NCBI GenBank assembly: GCA_009773635.1
Contig: WSYC01000003.1
Coordinates: 99,106-163,105 of the forward strand
Origin: Beijerinckiaceae bacterium
GTDB taxonomy: Bacteria; Pseudomonadota; Alphaproteobacteria; Rhizobiales; Beijerinckiaceae
DNA: 64,000 bases
Direction of reading: 5' to 3'
Below are positions 46,198 through 56,356 of this stretch, piece by piece. Below the pieces are notes generated by a model. It did not search any database. It was given only the letters and a program-made list of their open reading frames with translations, and had not been told where the DNA came from. The number at the start of each line of letters is the position of its first letter. The stretch's first letter is position 1. Position numbers and translations under genes: made by a program.

Positions 46198-48822
46198 TTA
46201 CACGACTATATTGACGATCCGCTTCGGGATCACAATCACCTTGCGGATCGGCTTTCCCTCGAGAATGGCCATGATCTTCGCATCGGCCCGGACGAGAGCC
46301 TCGACATCAGCAGGGCTGGCGTCAGTGGGGACGTCGATATCACCCCGCTTCTTGCCGTTGATCTGAATCGGGAGCGAAATGACGGCCTCCACAACCAGCG
46401 AGGCATCCGCTGCTGGCCAGAGCGCATCGGCAATCAATCCGGAGCCGCCGAGCTCCTTCCAGCACTCCTCGGCGAGATGTGGCATCATTGGTGCAAAAAG
46501 CTGCACCATGATCACGACAGCCTCGCGAATCGCCGCATTTCCGGCGGTGTCCCGACCCGGTTCAGCCAGCGCGGATGAAATGCTGTTCGAGAGATCGTGG
46601 ATGTGCGCGATGCAGCGATTGAATCGCAGGCGTTCCAGATCGTCGCCGACGGCGAGAATGGCCTTGTGGGCTGCCTTCGTGACCGCGTGCGGCGTGCCGC
46701 CGCTTTGCGCTTTCAGCAGGTCTACAGCTTCACCGACAAGACGCCACACCTTCTGCACGAAGCGGGACGCGCCCTGAACGCCCTCTTCGCTCCAGATGAC
46801 GTCCCGCTCGGGAGGGCTGTCCGACAGCATGAACCAGCGTGCGGTGTCCGCGCCATAGCTCTCGATGATATCATCGGGATCGACGACGTTTTTCCTCGAC
46901 TTAGACATCTTCTCGATCGAGCCGATCACTGCGTCCTTGCCGGTGGCGATTTCGAGGGCGCGGCGACCGCCGTCACCAGCCTCGATGCGCACCTCCACCG
47001 GCGACAGCCAGGCTCCGGCGGCGGATTTATAGGTCTCGTGCACGACCATGCCTTGCGTAAACAGACCGGCGAAGGGCTCCTTCAGCGAGGCATGGCCAGT
47101 GATCGTCATCGCGCGGGTGAAGAAGCGCGAGTAGAGAAGATGCAGGATCGCGTGCTCGATGCCGCCGATATACTGGTCCACCGGGAGCCACTTGGCGATT
47201 GCCGCCGGCGTTGTCGGCTCGTCCGCGTTGAACGGATCGGTGAAGCGCGCGAAATACCACGAGGAATCGACGAAGGTGTCCATGGTGTCGGTTTCGCGGC
47301 GCGCAGGTTTGCCGCAGCAGGGGCAGTTCGCGTGCTTCCACGTCGGGTGGCGGTCGAGCGGGTTTCCGGGCACGTCGAAGGTGACATCCTCCGGCAGAAC
47401 GACCGGCAAGTCTTGATTCGGCACCGGAACAGTTCCGCAATCATCGCAATGGATGACCGGGATCGGGCAACCCCAGTAGCGCTGGCGGGAAATACCCCAG
47501 TCGCGCAGGCGGAAATTCACCTTGCGCTGGCCAACGGGCCTGCCGCCAAACGATTCGGACTCGAAATGCTTTGCGATGGCCTCCTTCGCGGCAGCGACGG
47601 TGAGGCCATCGAGGAAACCGGAGTTGAACAGCACGCCATCGTCGGTTGTCGGCGAGTTCTTGCGATCAAAGGCCGCATTGGCCTCGGCATCTGACAGCGC
47701 TACCGGGCGCACCACGGGCTTGATCGGCAAGTTGTAGGCCGTTGCGAAATCATGGTCACGCTGGTCATGCGCCGGACAGCCGAAGATCGCGCCGGTGCCA
47801 TAGTCCATCAGGATGAAGTTCGCGACGTAAACGGGCACCTCAAGCCCCGGCACCAGCGGATGCATCGCGCGGATACCGGTGTCATACCCCTTCTTCTCGG
47901 CGGTATCGACCGCAGCCTGCGAGGTGCCCATGCGGCGGCACTCTTCGAGGAAAGCCGCGAGCTTGGGGTCGCGCTCCCCGGCGGCCTTGGCAAGCGGGTG
48001 GTCGGCGGCAACTGCCATGAAGCTTGCGCCAAAGAGTGTATCCGGGCGCGTCGTGTAGATTTCCAGTTCGCTGAACCCGGCGGGCGCGGTTGCTGCCACC
48101 AGCTGCCAGCGCAAGCTGAGACCTTCCGAACGGCCGATCCAGTTCGCCTGCATCAGGCGCACTTTTTCCGGCCAGCGATCGAGACCATCAAGCGCCGAGA
48201 GCAATTCCTCGGAGTAATCCGAGATTTTCAAGAACCATTGCGTGAGTTCGCGCTGCTCGACGAGCGCGCCGGAGCGCCAGCCGCGCCCGTCGATCACCTG
48301 TTCGTTGGCCAGAACGGTATGATCCACCGGGTCCCAGTTGACCTTCGAGGTCTTGCGCGTGACCAGCCCCGCCTTGAGGAAATCGAGGAACATCCGCTGC
48401 TGGTGCTTGTAGTATTTTGGGTCGCAGGTCGCGAATTCGCGCGCCCAGTCGAGGCTGAGGCCCATGGACTTGAGCTGCGTCCGCATCGTCGCAATGTTGG
48501 CGTAGGTCCAGGTGCCCGGATGGCTCTTCTTCTCCATCGCGGCGTTTTCAGCCGGCATGCCGAACGCGTCCCATCCCATCGGGTGAAGCACGGCGTGGCC
48601 CTTGGCCCGACGATAACGCGCGACGACATCGCCCATGGCGTAGTTGCGCACATGCCCCATGTGGATGCGCCCGGAGGGATAGGGGAACATCTCGAGCACG
48701 TAATACTTCGGGCGCGGATCGTCCGTCTTCGTCTCGAAGACCTTGCCGTCTTCCCAGGTCTTCTGCCAGCGGGCTTCGGCTTCGCGGAAATTATAGCGGC
48801 TTTGGAAAGGATTCGCGCGCAT
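46198..48822 (-). CDS. leuS: Leucine--tRNA ligase
   Basis: Class I leucyl-tRNA synthetase, 874 residues. The HIGH-type motif is seen in [16 protein letters not shown] (46-61) and the KMSKS loop in [14 protein letters not shown] near residue 635. The CP1 editing domain includes [21 protein letters not shown], and a zinc-like cysteine pair occurs in [14 protein letters not shown]. The anticodon domain and the C-terminal VNIVV end are complete. The start at [16 protein letters not shown] is the conserved one; upstream the frame is open but unrelated. Confidence 0.98.
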   Translation of the reverse strand: MRANPFQSRYNFREAEARWQKTWEDGKVFETKTDDPRPKYYVLEMFPYPSGRIHMGHVRNYAMGDVVARYRRAKGHAVLHPMGWDAFGMPAENAAMEKKSHPGTWTYANIATMRTQLKSMGLSLDWAREFATCDPKYYKHQQRMFLDFLKAGLVTRKTSKVNWDPVDHTVLANEQVIDGRGWRSGALVEQRELTQWFLKISDYSEELLSALDGLDRWPEKVRLMQANWIGRSEGLSLRWQLVAATAPAGFSELEIYTTRPDTLFGASFMAVAADHPLAKAAGERDPKLAAFLEECRRMGTSQAAVDTAEKKGYDTGIRAMHPLVPGLEVPVYVANFILMDYGTGAIFGCPAHDQRDHDFATAYNLPIKPVVRPVALSDAEANAAFDRKNSPTTDDGVLFNSGFLDGLTVAAAKEAIAKHFESESFGGRPVGQRKVNFRLRDWGISRQRYWGCPIPVIHCDDCGTVPVPNQDLPVVLPEDVTFDVPGNPLDRHPTWKHANCPCCGKPARRETDTMDTFVDSSWYFARFTDPFNADEPTTPAAIAKWLPVDQYIGGIEHAILHLLYSRFFTRAMTITGHASLKEPFAGLFTQGMVVHETYKSAAGAWLSPVEVRIEAGDGGRRALEIATGKDAVIGSIEKMSKSRKNVVDPDDIIESYGADTARWFMLSDSPPERDVIWSEEGVQGASRFVQKVWRLVGEAVDLLKAQSGGTPHAVTKAAHKAILAVGDDLERLRFNRCIAHIHDLSNSISSALAEPGRDTAGNAAIREAVVIMVQLFAPMMPHLAEECWKELGGSGLIADALWPAADASLVVEAVISLPIQINGKKRGDIDVPTDASPADVEALVRADAKIMAILEGKPIRKVIVIPKRIVNIVV

Positions 48823-49032
48823 CGGGCTATCAGTCTCGGATTGTCGGGTACCGGCACCCCCGGAAAGGCCCGATACGGAAGAATGCATCAGCCGCCGCCA
48901 AGGCCGGAAATCACCTGATGGCAACGACAAATTCGATTGGGTATGGACATCATTCCGCCTTTGCGGTCAACGGAGATTCATATGGCGCGGCCGCTCAATG
49001 CGGCACGCGGCTGGCGGAAGCGGGAGTTCGGA

Positions 49033-49737
49033 ATGAGCGGGGACATGAATCCGGCTGAGGGCGTTGCCGGAAATCTGGCCGATATTCTTGAGAGCATCGC
49101 CCGCTCGGAGCGCGATTACGGCCGCAAACCCGGTTCCGTGACGCTCGTCGCGGTGTCCAAAACCAAATCCGCCGAGGAGATCACGCCCGCGCTTATCGCC
49201 GGGCAACGCGTGTTCGGCGAGAACCGGGTGCAGGAATCGCAAGGAAAGTGGCCTGGGCTCAAGGCTCGTTTTCCCGGTGTCGAATTGCATCTCATCGGCC
49301 CGCTCCAGACCAACAAGGTCAGGGATGCGTTGGGGCTCTTCGATGTCATCGAGACGCTTGATCGGGAATCGCTGGCTGTGGCGCTCGCAAAGGAAATCAG
49401 CGCAGGCGCGCGGGCACCGCGGCTCTACGTGCAGGTCAACACCGGTGCGGAGCCGCAGAAGGCCGGGATTCTCCCGGAGGAGGCCGACGCCTTCATCACC
49501 CGTTGCCGCGAGGTGCATGGGCTCGCGATCGAGGGTCTGATGTGCATCCCCCCGGCGGATGAGCCGCCTTCGGCGCATTTCGCGCTTCTCGGCAAGATCG
49601 CGCGTCGGAACGGTATCGCCGTGCTCTCGATGGGCATGAGCGCGGATTTCGACGCCGCGATCCAGCTCGGCGCGACGCATGTGCGGATCGGATCAGCGAT
49701 CTTCGGCGCGCGGCCGCCGCACCGCGCGAACGGTTAG
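49033..49737 (+). CDS. YggS-type PLP homeostasis protein
   Basis: A 234-residue PLP-binding protein of the YggS/PLPBP (COG0325) family. The PLP lysine sits in TLVAVSKTKSAEEI, and the phosphate-site motifs are HLIGPLQTNKVRDA, VQVNTGAEPQKAGI, GLMCIPP and VLSMGMSADFDAAIQLGATHVRIG (the last part MGMSADFDAAIQLGATHVR). Members keep free pyridoxal phosphate in balance and have no known enzyme reaction. The ATG with GGGAG upstream gives MSGDMNPAEG; the open frame continues 32 codons upstream. It diverges from leuS. Confidence 0.94.
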   Translation: MSGDMNPAEGVAGNLADILESIARSERDYGRKPGSVTLVAVSKTKSAEEITPALIAGQRVFGENRVQESQGKWPGLKARFPGVELHLIGPLQTNKVRDALGLFDVIETLDRESLAVALAKEISAGARAPRLYVQVNTGAEPQKAGILPEEADAFITRCREVHGLAIEGLMCIPPADEPPSAHFALLGKIARRNGIAVLSMGMSADFDAAIQLGATHVRIGSAIFGARPPHRANG

Positions 49738-49784
49738 GATGCTCACACGGCTAGGATACTCCGGCTCTGCCAGGAAATGCCCCG

Positions 49785-50327
49785 TCAGCGGACAACGAAC
49801 CGCGTTCGTGGCGACAATTTTGCCAGAATGAAGGCGAGATAGCGCCTGTTGACCGCGATGCAACCCGCCGTCGGCCCACCCGTTTCGCGCGTGAGGTGGA
49901 AGAAAATCGCGCTGCCCCGTCCTTGCCGGCGCGGCGTCCGGTTCCAGTCGAACTCCAGCACTACATCATATACGCGGTCCTGCCGCATCATATCCTCGTG
50001 GCTGGCGGCATAGGGCTTCTTGACAAGACGGTTGTAGTTCCGGTCACCCGGCACTTCGCACCAACCGTCGCCGGGGCGGATCGGGCGCAGGGGAATGCCG
50101 GTGGCCGGCGGCAACTGCCGGTCCCGTCGCCAGAACCCGCTCACGGCACGCAGGATGCCCGCAGGCGTCGCGCCATCGCCCTCGCGCTTGTCATGGATTA
50201 CGCCGCTGCGACCGATGCGGCAGGGCACGCTGACCATGCCGAAGCGCAGCCGTGCGTGGTGCAAGGACCGGCCTGATCCGGTAAAGCCGGTCCTGTCGAC
50301 CATGATCTTGGCAAGGCGCGTGTGCAT
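49785..50327 (-). CDS. L,D-transpeptidase (YkuD) domain protein
   Basis: 180 residues with a YkuD catalytic segment HLTRETGGPTAGCIAVNR: His and Cys of the active site are present with the Ser/Thr-x-GC pattern replaced by TAGC. Upstream, RDRQLPPATGIPLRPIRPGDGW and AASHEDMMRQDRVYDVVLEF match the Rhizobiales YkuD family. No signal peptide is visible at the chosen start (MHTRLAKIMVDRTG), unlike classic periplasmic L,D-transpeptidases, so the place of action is unclear. The ATG has AGGACA eight bases upstream. It converges with the YggS gene. Confidence 0.85.
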   Translation of the reverse strand: MHTRLAKIMVDRTGFTGSGRSLHHARLRFGMVSVPCRIGRSGVIHDKREGDGATPAGILRAVSGFWRRDRQLPPATGIPLRPIRPGDGWCEVPGDRNYNRLVKKPYAASHEDMMRQDRVYDVVLEFDWNRTPRRQGRGSAIFFHLTRETGGPTAGCIAVNRRYLAFILAKLSPRTRFVVR

Positions 50328-50552
50328 CGAGATTGTCCTGATGGTTCCCCGAAGCCTGATCAAGGCTCGGGCACAAATGCGTGAGTTCTTGCGTGAACCC
50401 CTTTAAGAACGGGTGCGAGCTTGCCATTTCCCGGTGATTCGGCGCAACCTGTGTTGTTGCGCTCTGGCGGGGTGATCGCATGTTTGCCCGCCCCGGAGAT
50501 CGCTGAAGGTGGAGTCATTTCATGAATACGTCAGTCTGGACCCGGTGATCGA

Positions 50553-51239
50553 ATGAGCAACGTACGGAAAATCCTTGTTTGCGATGACGACACCGAGCTG
50601 CGCAGCGCGCTCGTCGAGCAGCTCCGGCTCTACGATGAATTCCAGATCAAGGAAGCGGATACCGGCACATCCGCGGTCCAGATCGCGAAGAACGATCATT
50701 TCGATCTCCTGATCATGGATGTCGGCCTGCCGGATATCGATGGCCGTGAGGCGGTGAAAATCCTGCGCAAGAGCGGGTTCCGTAGTCCGGTCATCATGCT
50801 CACCGGCCACGATGGCGAAGCCGATACGATCCTTGGGCTCGAAGCCGGCGCGAATGATTACGTCACCAAGCCGTTCCGCTTCGCGGTGCTGCTGGCCCGC
50901 ATCCGGGCGCATCTGCGCCAGCATGAGGCCAGCGACGACGCGATTTTCACGGTGGGGCCTTACAGCTTCCGGCCCGGTGCCAAGCTGCTGGTGACCGAAA
51001 AGGGCACGAAAATCCGCCTGACGGAGAAGGAAACGGCCATTTTGCGCTTCCTCTATCGCGCCGGTCAGCGCGTCATTGGCCGCGATGTGCTGCTTCAGGA
51101 GGTCTGGGGCTACAATTCCAACGTCACCACGCATACGCTGGAGACGCATATTTATCGCCTGCGCCAGAAGATCGAGGTTGATCCCGGCCGGGCGAAAATC
51201 CTCGTCACCGACAGCGGCGGCTATAAACTCGTCCCCTGA
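50553..51239 (+). CDS. OmpR-family response regulator (probable CenR type)
   Basis: A two-domain regulator of 228 residues. The receiver has the acidic triad at D11-D13, phosphoacceptor Asp56 (DLLIMDVGLPD), Thr84 (IMLTGHD) and Lys106 (DYVTKPFR). The C-terminal winged helix (about 135-226) shows TEKETAILRFLYRAGQRVIGRDVLL and THTLETHIYRLRQKIE. No histidine kinase gene is near. An OmpR-type regulator a few genes past parB matches the place of cell-envelope regulator CenR in Caulobacter, so CenR is my best guess, by synteny only. It is followed 44 bases later by a cyclic-nucleotide-binding protein. Confidence 0.85.
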   Translation: MSNVRKILVCDDDTELRSALVEQLRLYDEFQIKEADTGTSAVQIAKNDHFDLLIMDVGLPDIDGREAVKILRKSGFRSPVIMLTGHDGEADTILGLEAGANDYVTKPFRFAVLLARIRAHLRQHEASDDAIFTVGPYSFRPGAKLLVTEKGTKIRLTEKETAILRFLYRAGQRVIGRDVLLQEVWGYNSNVTTHTLETHIYRLRQKIEVDPGRAKILVTDSGGYKLVP

Positions 51240-51283
51240 GACGGCACTTCGCCCGCACGAAAGACAAGACCAAGGGAAAGACC

Positions 51284-51724
51284 ATGCGCCTCGATGATGT
51301 CATCGAAATCCTGAAATCGATCCCGCTGTTCAAGCCGGTGGATCCGGAAGCCTTGCGGCTGCTCGCATTCTCGTCCGTCCGGCGACAGTTGCGTCCCGGG
51401 GATATCCTGTTCCGGCGCGGCGAGGTTTCGGATGGCGGGTTCCTGGTGATTTCAGGTGAAATCGTGCTTGATCCCGCTGATGACGGCTCGCCCTCAACCC
51501 ACGTCTTCGGGCCGGGAACATTGATTGGCCAGCTGGCGCTGTTCGCGCCGGTGGAGCGTTCGGCGACGGCGATCGCGCGGGATGCGGCGGTGGTGCTGGT
51601 GTTCTCGCGCGATCTGATGCTGAAAGTGCTGGATGCTCACCCCGAAAGTGCCGCCGTGCTGCGCACAACGCTGGCCGGGCAGGTTCGGGCCTTTGCAGGG
51701 CAAGTCAGCCGCGCCGCCGGGTAA
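51284..51724 (+). CDS. Cyclic nucleotide-binding domain protein without DNA-binding domain
   Basis: 146 residues, almost all one cNMP-binding beta-roll (IPLFKPVDPEALRLLAFSS, LRPGDILFRRGEVSDGGFLV, GEIVLDPADDG). The phosphate-binding cassette is loosely kept (PGTLIGQLALFAPVERSATAIA), with the FGExAL core replaced by IGQLAL, so ligand binding is uncertain. No winged helix follows, so it is not a Crp/Fnr transcription factor. It shares the strand and short gap with the response regulator and is six bases from the convergent xthA. Function unknown. Confidence 0.85.
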   Translation: MRLDDVIEILKSIPLFKPVDPEALRLLAFSSVRRQLRPGDILFRRGEVSDGGFLVISGEIVLDPADDGSPSTHVFGPGTLIGQLALFAPVERSATAIARDAAVVLVFSRDLMLKVLDAHPESAAVLRTTLAGQVRAFAGQVSRAAG

Positions 51725-51730
51725 TACCGG

Positions 51731-52546
51731 TCAATCGAGCGCGAGCGTGACCAGAACGGGCACGTGATCGGAGGGGCGTTCCCAGCCGCGCGTTTCCCGG
51801 AAAATCTGCCCGGACTGGAGGCCGGCACCGAGGCCCTTGCCAAGCCAGACATGGTCGAGCCGGCGGCCGAGATCGCGGGTTTCCCAATCCGGCGAGCGGT
51901 AGCTCCACCAGGAATAGACCTTTTCCGGCTCGGGTTTCAGCACGCGCATCGCGTCGACCCAATCGCCGGCGGCGATCACCTCCAGCAATCCGGTGGTTTC
52001 GACCGGCGTATGGCTGACGACATCCAGCAGCTTCTTGTGGCTCCAGACGTCATGCTCCAGCGGCGCGATGTTGAGATCACCGACCAGAATTGCGCGCGGA
52101 TCGTCCGTGCGGCTGGCATCCGAGAATCGCTTGAGCTCCTCGACGAAGGCGAGCTTGTGCGCGAACTTCGGGTTCTCGTCGGGATCGGCGATATCGCCGC
52201 CCGCCGGAACATAGAAATTATGGACCGTGACGGCTTTTGCGCCTGTGCCGATTCGAGCGGAGATGTGGCGGGCATCGGGCTTGTCGCACATGTTGCGGGC
52301 CTCAATCGGTTCGATCGGGCGTTTCGAGAGGATCGCAACGCCGTTATAGCCCTTGATCCCGGCGATGGCGCGATGCCGGTAGCCCGCTTTTTCAAAAGCG
52401 GAATGCGGGAAGAGATCGTTCGGGCATTTGGTTTCCTGCAGGCACAGCACATCCGGCTGCTGCTCTGCGAGAAAACGCAGGACGAGATCGATCCTGAGCC
52501 GGACGGAGTTGATGTTCCAGGTCGCGATCGAAAGGGTATCGGGCAT
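51731..52546 (-). CDS. xthA: Exodeoxyribonuclease III
   Basis: AP endonuclease and 3' exonuclease of base-excision repair, 271 residues. Family motifs: SIATWNINSVRLR at the N-terminus, VLCLQETKC (metal Glu), VHNFYVPAGG, VGDLNIAP (catalytic Asp/Asn), WWSYRSPDWETRDLGRRLDHVW (part: RSPDWETRDLGRRLDH) and the final SDHVPVLV. The ATG one codon after a GTG is used. It converges on the cyclic-nucleotide-binding protein. Confidence 0.96.
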   Translation of the reverse strand: MPDTLSIATWNINSVRLRIDLVLRFLAEQQPDVLCLQETKCPNDLFPHSAFEKAGYRHRAIAGIKGYNGVAILSKRPIEPIEARNMCDKPDARHISARIGTGAKAVTVHNFYVPAGGDIADPDENPKFAHKLAFVEELKRFSDASRTDDPRAILVGDLNIAPLEHDVWSHKKLLDVVSHTPVETTGLLEVIAAGDWVDAMRVLKPEPEKVYSWWSYRSPDWETRDLGRRLDHVWLGKGLGAGLQSGQIFRETRGWERPSDHVPVLVTLALD

Positions 52547-52700
52547 CACAGCGTTCCAGTGCCCGGAAGGGGCTCGCTGCTTCTAGCCGAAAGGATGCGG
52601 TGCTAGAAGCCCGGCGACGAATGAACCGTGCATTTCCACGGGATTCGGATGCGGAACGATCTGCCGTACCGGCAGTCGCTCACATCAGTGCGTGCGAGCA

Positions 52701-53381
52701 TCAGTTCTTGGGTTCGATGATCTTCTGCTCGTCGATCACAAACAGCGCCTTGTCCGGCATGGCCGCGAGATTGAGGTTCGAGAGCGTGACGCGGGTGTCA
52801 TTCCCCTGCGGATCGGTGACGGTCCATTCCTTCAAGGAATAGCTTTCGCCATCGAACATCACCCGGATGCGGGACGTACCGCCGAGGGTCGATTTGTCTT
52901 CCAGCGTCAGGATGATGTCGGCGCCGGCACGCTTGAGGTCCGTGACCTTGCTGTCCTTGGCGATATCGATCTTGGGGGCCAGCAGGAATTTCAGTGGTGT
53001 CTGGCCGATGAAATAGTCCTCATGGGTCTTCAGCTTGCGGTCTTCGATGCGCACGGTGCGGCCATCCGCGACGACCTGAAGCGCGGCCGGCGGGTGATAT
53101 TCGAACCGCATGCGACCAGGCCGCAGCAAATAGAGGATACCGCCGAATCGGCGTCCATCCGGCGCGATCTGCGTGAAATCGGCCTGCATACCCTTCATCC
53201 CATTGAAATAGCCGTTGATGCGATCAAGGCTCGGCGGGGTGTCGTTCTTCGGCGCGGGCGCGGCGGGCGTCGCCTTCGGCGGGGTCGCGGGGCGCACCGG
53301 CGGGGTCTGGCCATAGGCGTGCCCGGCGAGCAGGGACAGGGCAACAAGGCTGCTCAGAAGGATCGTATTGGCTCTCGACAT
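52701..53381 (-). CDS. lolA: Outer-membrane lipoprotein carrier protein LolA family
   Basis: LolA carries lipoproteins from LolCDE to the outer membrane. The 226-residue product has a signal peptide (TILLSSLVALSLLAGHAYGQ) with likely cleavage after HAYG or nearby, a proline/alanine-rich linker, and the LolA domain (INGYFNGMKGMQADFTQIAP, LLRPGRMRFEYHPPAAL, VVADGRTVRIEDR). It is the alphaproteobacterial type. It follows ftsK on the same strand with a 120-base gap. Together with lnt and lptE it makes three envelope-lipoprotein genes in this window. Confidence 0.93.
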   Translation of the reverse strand: MSRANTILLSSLVALSLLAGHAYGQTPPVRPATPPKATPAAPAPKNDTPPSLDRINGYFNGMKGMQADFTQIAPDGRRFGGILYLLRPGRMRFEYHPPAALQVVADGRTVRIEDRKLKTHEDYFIGQTPLKFLLAPKIDIAKDSKVTDLKRAGADIILTLEDKSTLGGTSRIRVMFDGESYSLKEWTVTDPQGNDTRVTLSNLNLAAMPDKALFVIDEQKIIEPKN

Positions 53382-53501
53382 GGCTCCGTCCGGCTCTCTC
53401 GTCTGGCGTGTCCTGTCGGATACACGCGAAATCCTCTGAAATCGCTAGCGCCCGCTTGTGGCGGAATAGAGACAAAGACCTGTGGTTCCCCGGGCGAGAA
53501 C

Positions 53502-56060
53502 CTAGTCGTCGCGCCCGTTCGCGCCCGATTCCAGCAGGATCTCACGTTTCCCGGCGTGATTGGCCGCACCGACAATGCCTTCGCGTTCCATGCGCTCGAT
53601 GATCGACGCTGCACGGTTATACCCGATCTGGAGCCGACGCTGAACATAGCTCGTCGACGCCTTCTTGTCGCGCAGCACGATCGCGACGGCCTGATCGTAG
53701 AGATCCGCGCTTTCATCGCCAAACTCGCCCTTGTCGAACACCGGCGAATCGTCCCCGCCCGCAACGGCATCCTCGCCGTCGATCTCGGCCGTGACAGCCT
53801 CGACGTAATCCGGATGGCCCTGCGTCTTCAGGTGCGCGACGACCTTCTCGACCTCTCCGTCGGCGACGAAGGGGCCGTGGACGCGGCTGATGCGCCCGCC
53901 GCCGGCCATATAGAGCATGTCGCCCTGTCCGAGGAGCTGCTCCGCGCCCATTTCGCCGAGGATCGTGCGGCTGTCGATCTTCGAGGTCACCTGGAAGGAG
54001 ATGCGCGTGGGGAAGTTCGCCTTGATCGTGCCGGTGATGACATCGACCGAGGGGCGCTGCGTCGCCATCACGATATGGATGCCGGCGGCGCGCGCCATCT
54101 GCGCGAGGCGCTGCACCGCGCCCTCGATTTCCTTGCCGGCAACGAGCATCAGATCCGCCATCTCGTCGACGATGACGACGATGTAGGGGATGCGCTCCAG
54201 CGTCATCAGCTCTTCTTCGTAAATTGCCTCGCCGGTTTCGCGGTCATAGCCGGTCTGGATCGTCCGGGTGATCGCCTCACCCTTCTCGCGGGCCTCGTCC
54301 ATGCGGGCGTTGTAGCCGTCGATGTTGCGCACGCCGATCTTCGACATCTTGCGATAGCGGTCTTCCATCTCGCGCACGGCCCATTTGAGCGCGACAACGG
54401 CCTTCTTCGGGTCGGTTACCACGGGCGAGAGCAGGTGCGGGATGCCGTCGTAGATCGAGAGTTCAAGCATTTTCGGATCGATCATGATCAGGCGGCATTC
54501 CTCCGGCTTCAGCCGGTAAAGGAGCGAGCAGATCATGGTGTTGATCGCAACCGATTTACCCGAGCCGGTGGTGCCGGCGACAAGAAGATGCGGCATGCGC
54601 GCGAGATCGACGATGACAGGTTCGCCGCCGATGGTCTTGCCGAGGCAGATGGGCAGGCGCAGCTTCGATTTCTCGAAATCCTCGGAGGCCAGCAGTTCGC
54701 GCAGCAGCACGGTCTCGCGCTTGGCGTTCGGCAGTTCGATGCCGATGACGTTGCGACCGGGCACCACCGCGACGCGCGCCGCCACCGCGCTCATCGAGCG
54801 GGCGATATCCTCGGCAAGGCCGATCACGCGGGATGATTTCGTGCCGGGAGCGGGCTCAAGCTCGTAGAGCGTCACGACCGGACCAGGCCGGACGTTGATG
54901 ATTTCGCCGCGCACGCCGAAATCGTCGAGCACGCCTTCAAGCAGGCGCGCGTTCTGTTCGAGCGCATCGGTCGAGACCTGCGGCGTGACATTGCGCTTCG
55001 GCTCCGCCAGCAACGAGAGCGGCGGGAAGGTGAATTCCTCGTGGTCGAAGATCGAAACCTGCGCCTCGCGTGTTTCGCGCTTGCCGGCCTTGAGGGAGCC
55101 GATCGGAGCTGTAACGCGCGGCGCGAGCTCGGGCTGGGGCTCGCTCAGGACAATACGCTGCGGGGAAGCGGGTGCCGCAGGCTCGAATTCGTCCTCGTCA
55201 TCCTCGAAATGGACGGGAGCGCGGGCCGCTTGCCCGAAGACCGGCTCACGACGGCTTCCGACAGGCATTTCCGGGGTATGCACCGGCGGTGCCTTGCGCG
55301 CGAAGAGGCCCGCCAGACGAGCCTTCAGGCTTGGCCTTCCTGCGATCGCCTCGCGCCTTGGAATGAGACGGCCGACAAAGCCGCGCACGACATAGAACCA
55401 GTGCAGGAGAGCGCCGATCGACAGGATCGCCATGGAAGGCTCGTCGTTGTTGTCGCTCCCCTCGTCGCGGTGATCGTCGCGCGCGTCCTCCTCCGCGACG
55501 CCGCGCATCAGCAGGCTGAAGCAGACGATGGTCGTCAGCCCGAACATCGCGCCGGCGACAAGGCGCCCGAACCCGATGGACCCCATGCCAATGAAGGCCG
55601 TCAGACCAAGAAGCGCGTCGCCAAGAGCACCGCCGAGTCCCGTCGGCAACGGCCAACGTTCGGCGGACGGCAGGGCCGAGGCAAGGCCCGAGGCCGCCAG
55701 CAGCCCGATGACCGCCATCACCAGCTTGAGCTTGATGCTTTCCTCGCGCCGCACCCAGATCATGCGGACGCCGATCAGCGCGAGGCCGAACGCCAGCGCG
55801 ATGCAGCCGATGCCAAAGAGCTGCATGCCGAGATCGGCGACGATGGCGCCGGGATGCCCGAGGAGGTTGCGGACCTTGCCGTCAACAGCCTTGCTCAGGC
55901 TGGGATCTCGCACTGACCATGACGCGAGCGCAAGCCCGAGCGCGCCGGCGCTGCTGATCAGGAGAATGCCGATAAGATCGCTCGCCCGGCGCGAGAGATT
56001 CTCGCGCACGCCATGCGGCAAGACATCCAGCGACGAATGAGTGAGGCGCGTTGTCCGCAT
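53502..56060 (-). CDS. ftsK: DNA translocase FtsK
   Basis: FtsK (852 residues) anchors at the division septum and pumps DNA to resolve the terminus. The N-terminus has four or so membrane helices ([38 protein letters not shown], later ones to residue 190). A variable linker follows. The motor has Walker [15 protein letters not shown] near residue 500 and Walker [15 protein letters not shown]. The C-terminal gamma winged helix, which reads KOPS, is [24 protein letters not shown] (part: [17 protein letters not shown]). The ATG one codon after a GTG is used. Confidence 0.97.
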   Translation of the reverse strand: MRTTRLTHSSLDVLPHGVRENLSRRASDLIGILLISSAGALGLALASWSVRDPSLSKAVDGKVRNLLGHPGAIVADLGMQLFGIGCIALAFGLALIGVRMIWVRREESIKLKLVMAVIGLLAASGLASALPSAERWPLPTGLGGALGDALLGLTAFIGMGSIGFGRLVAGAMFGLTTIVCFSLLMRGVAEEDARDDHRDEGSDNNDEPSMAILSIGALLHWFYVVRGFVGRLIPRREAIAGRPSLKARLAGLFARKAPPVHTPEMPVGSRREPVFGQAARAPVHFEDDEDEFEPAAPASPQRIVLSEPQPELAPRVTAPIGSLKAGKRETREAQVSIFDHEEFTFPPLSLLAEPKRNVTPQVSTDALEQNARLLEGVLDDFGVRGEIINVRPGPVVTLYELEPAPGTKSSRVIGLAEDIARSMSAVAARVAVVPGRNVIGIELPNAKRETVLLRELLASEDFEKSKLRLPICLGKTIGGEPVIVDLARMPHLLVAGTTGSGKSVAINTMICSLLYRLKPEECRLIMIDPKMLELSIYDGIPHLLSPVVTDPKKAVVALKWAVREMEDRYRKMSKIGVRNIDGYNARMDEAREKGEAITRTIQTGYDRETGEAIYEEELMTLERIPYIVVIVDEMADLMLVAGKEIEGAVQRLAQMARAAGIHIVMATQRPSVDVITGTIKANFPTRISFQVTSKIDSRTILGEMGAEQLLGQGDMLYMAGGGRISRVHGPFVADGEVEKVVAHLKTQGHPDYVEAVTAEIDGEDAVAGGDDSPVFDKGEFGDESADLYDQAVAIVLRDKKASTSYVQRRLQIGYNRAASIIERMEREGIVGAANHAGKREILLESGANGRDD

Positions 56061-56261
56061 CACGATGCCGTTCCCTTACGCAATACCAACCGGTGGCGGC
56101 TGTTTCTGGCCCGGAAAGCGCGACGGGCGCATCCTTTCCGAACCGACAATTCGAACCCGATTTATGGGCCAATCGGGTTAAGGGTCTGTTTGCATCGTGC
56201 GGCGACAAGCCGGAAATTCACGGCGGCGGAAGTTCTGCGAAATGTGCTGAATCCACTCTTT

Positions 56262-56298
56262 ATAAAAAACGGGCGGACCCCTCGAAAGGAGCCCGCCC
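56262..56298 (-). terminator. Rho-independent terminator of glnK-amtB
   Basis: On the minus strand the stem GGGCGG...CCT-loop-AGG...CCGCCC is followed by GTTTTTTATA. It lies about 60 bases past the amtB stop and within the gap to ftsK, so it ends the ammonium operon before ftsK. Confidence 0.75.
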
Positions 56299-56356
56299 TG
56301 GAAGTCCGACACGGCGGAAGGGAGGAGTGTTCCCGCCGTATCAAAGCCCTGAAAGA

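Noticed and set aside
52692..54836. 714-codon plus-strand frame over lolA and ftsK
   Set aside because: It crosses two well-supported genes in antisense, with no recognisable domain. Long antisense frames are common in GC-rich DNA.
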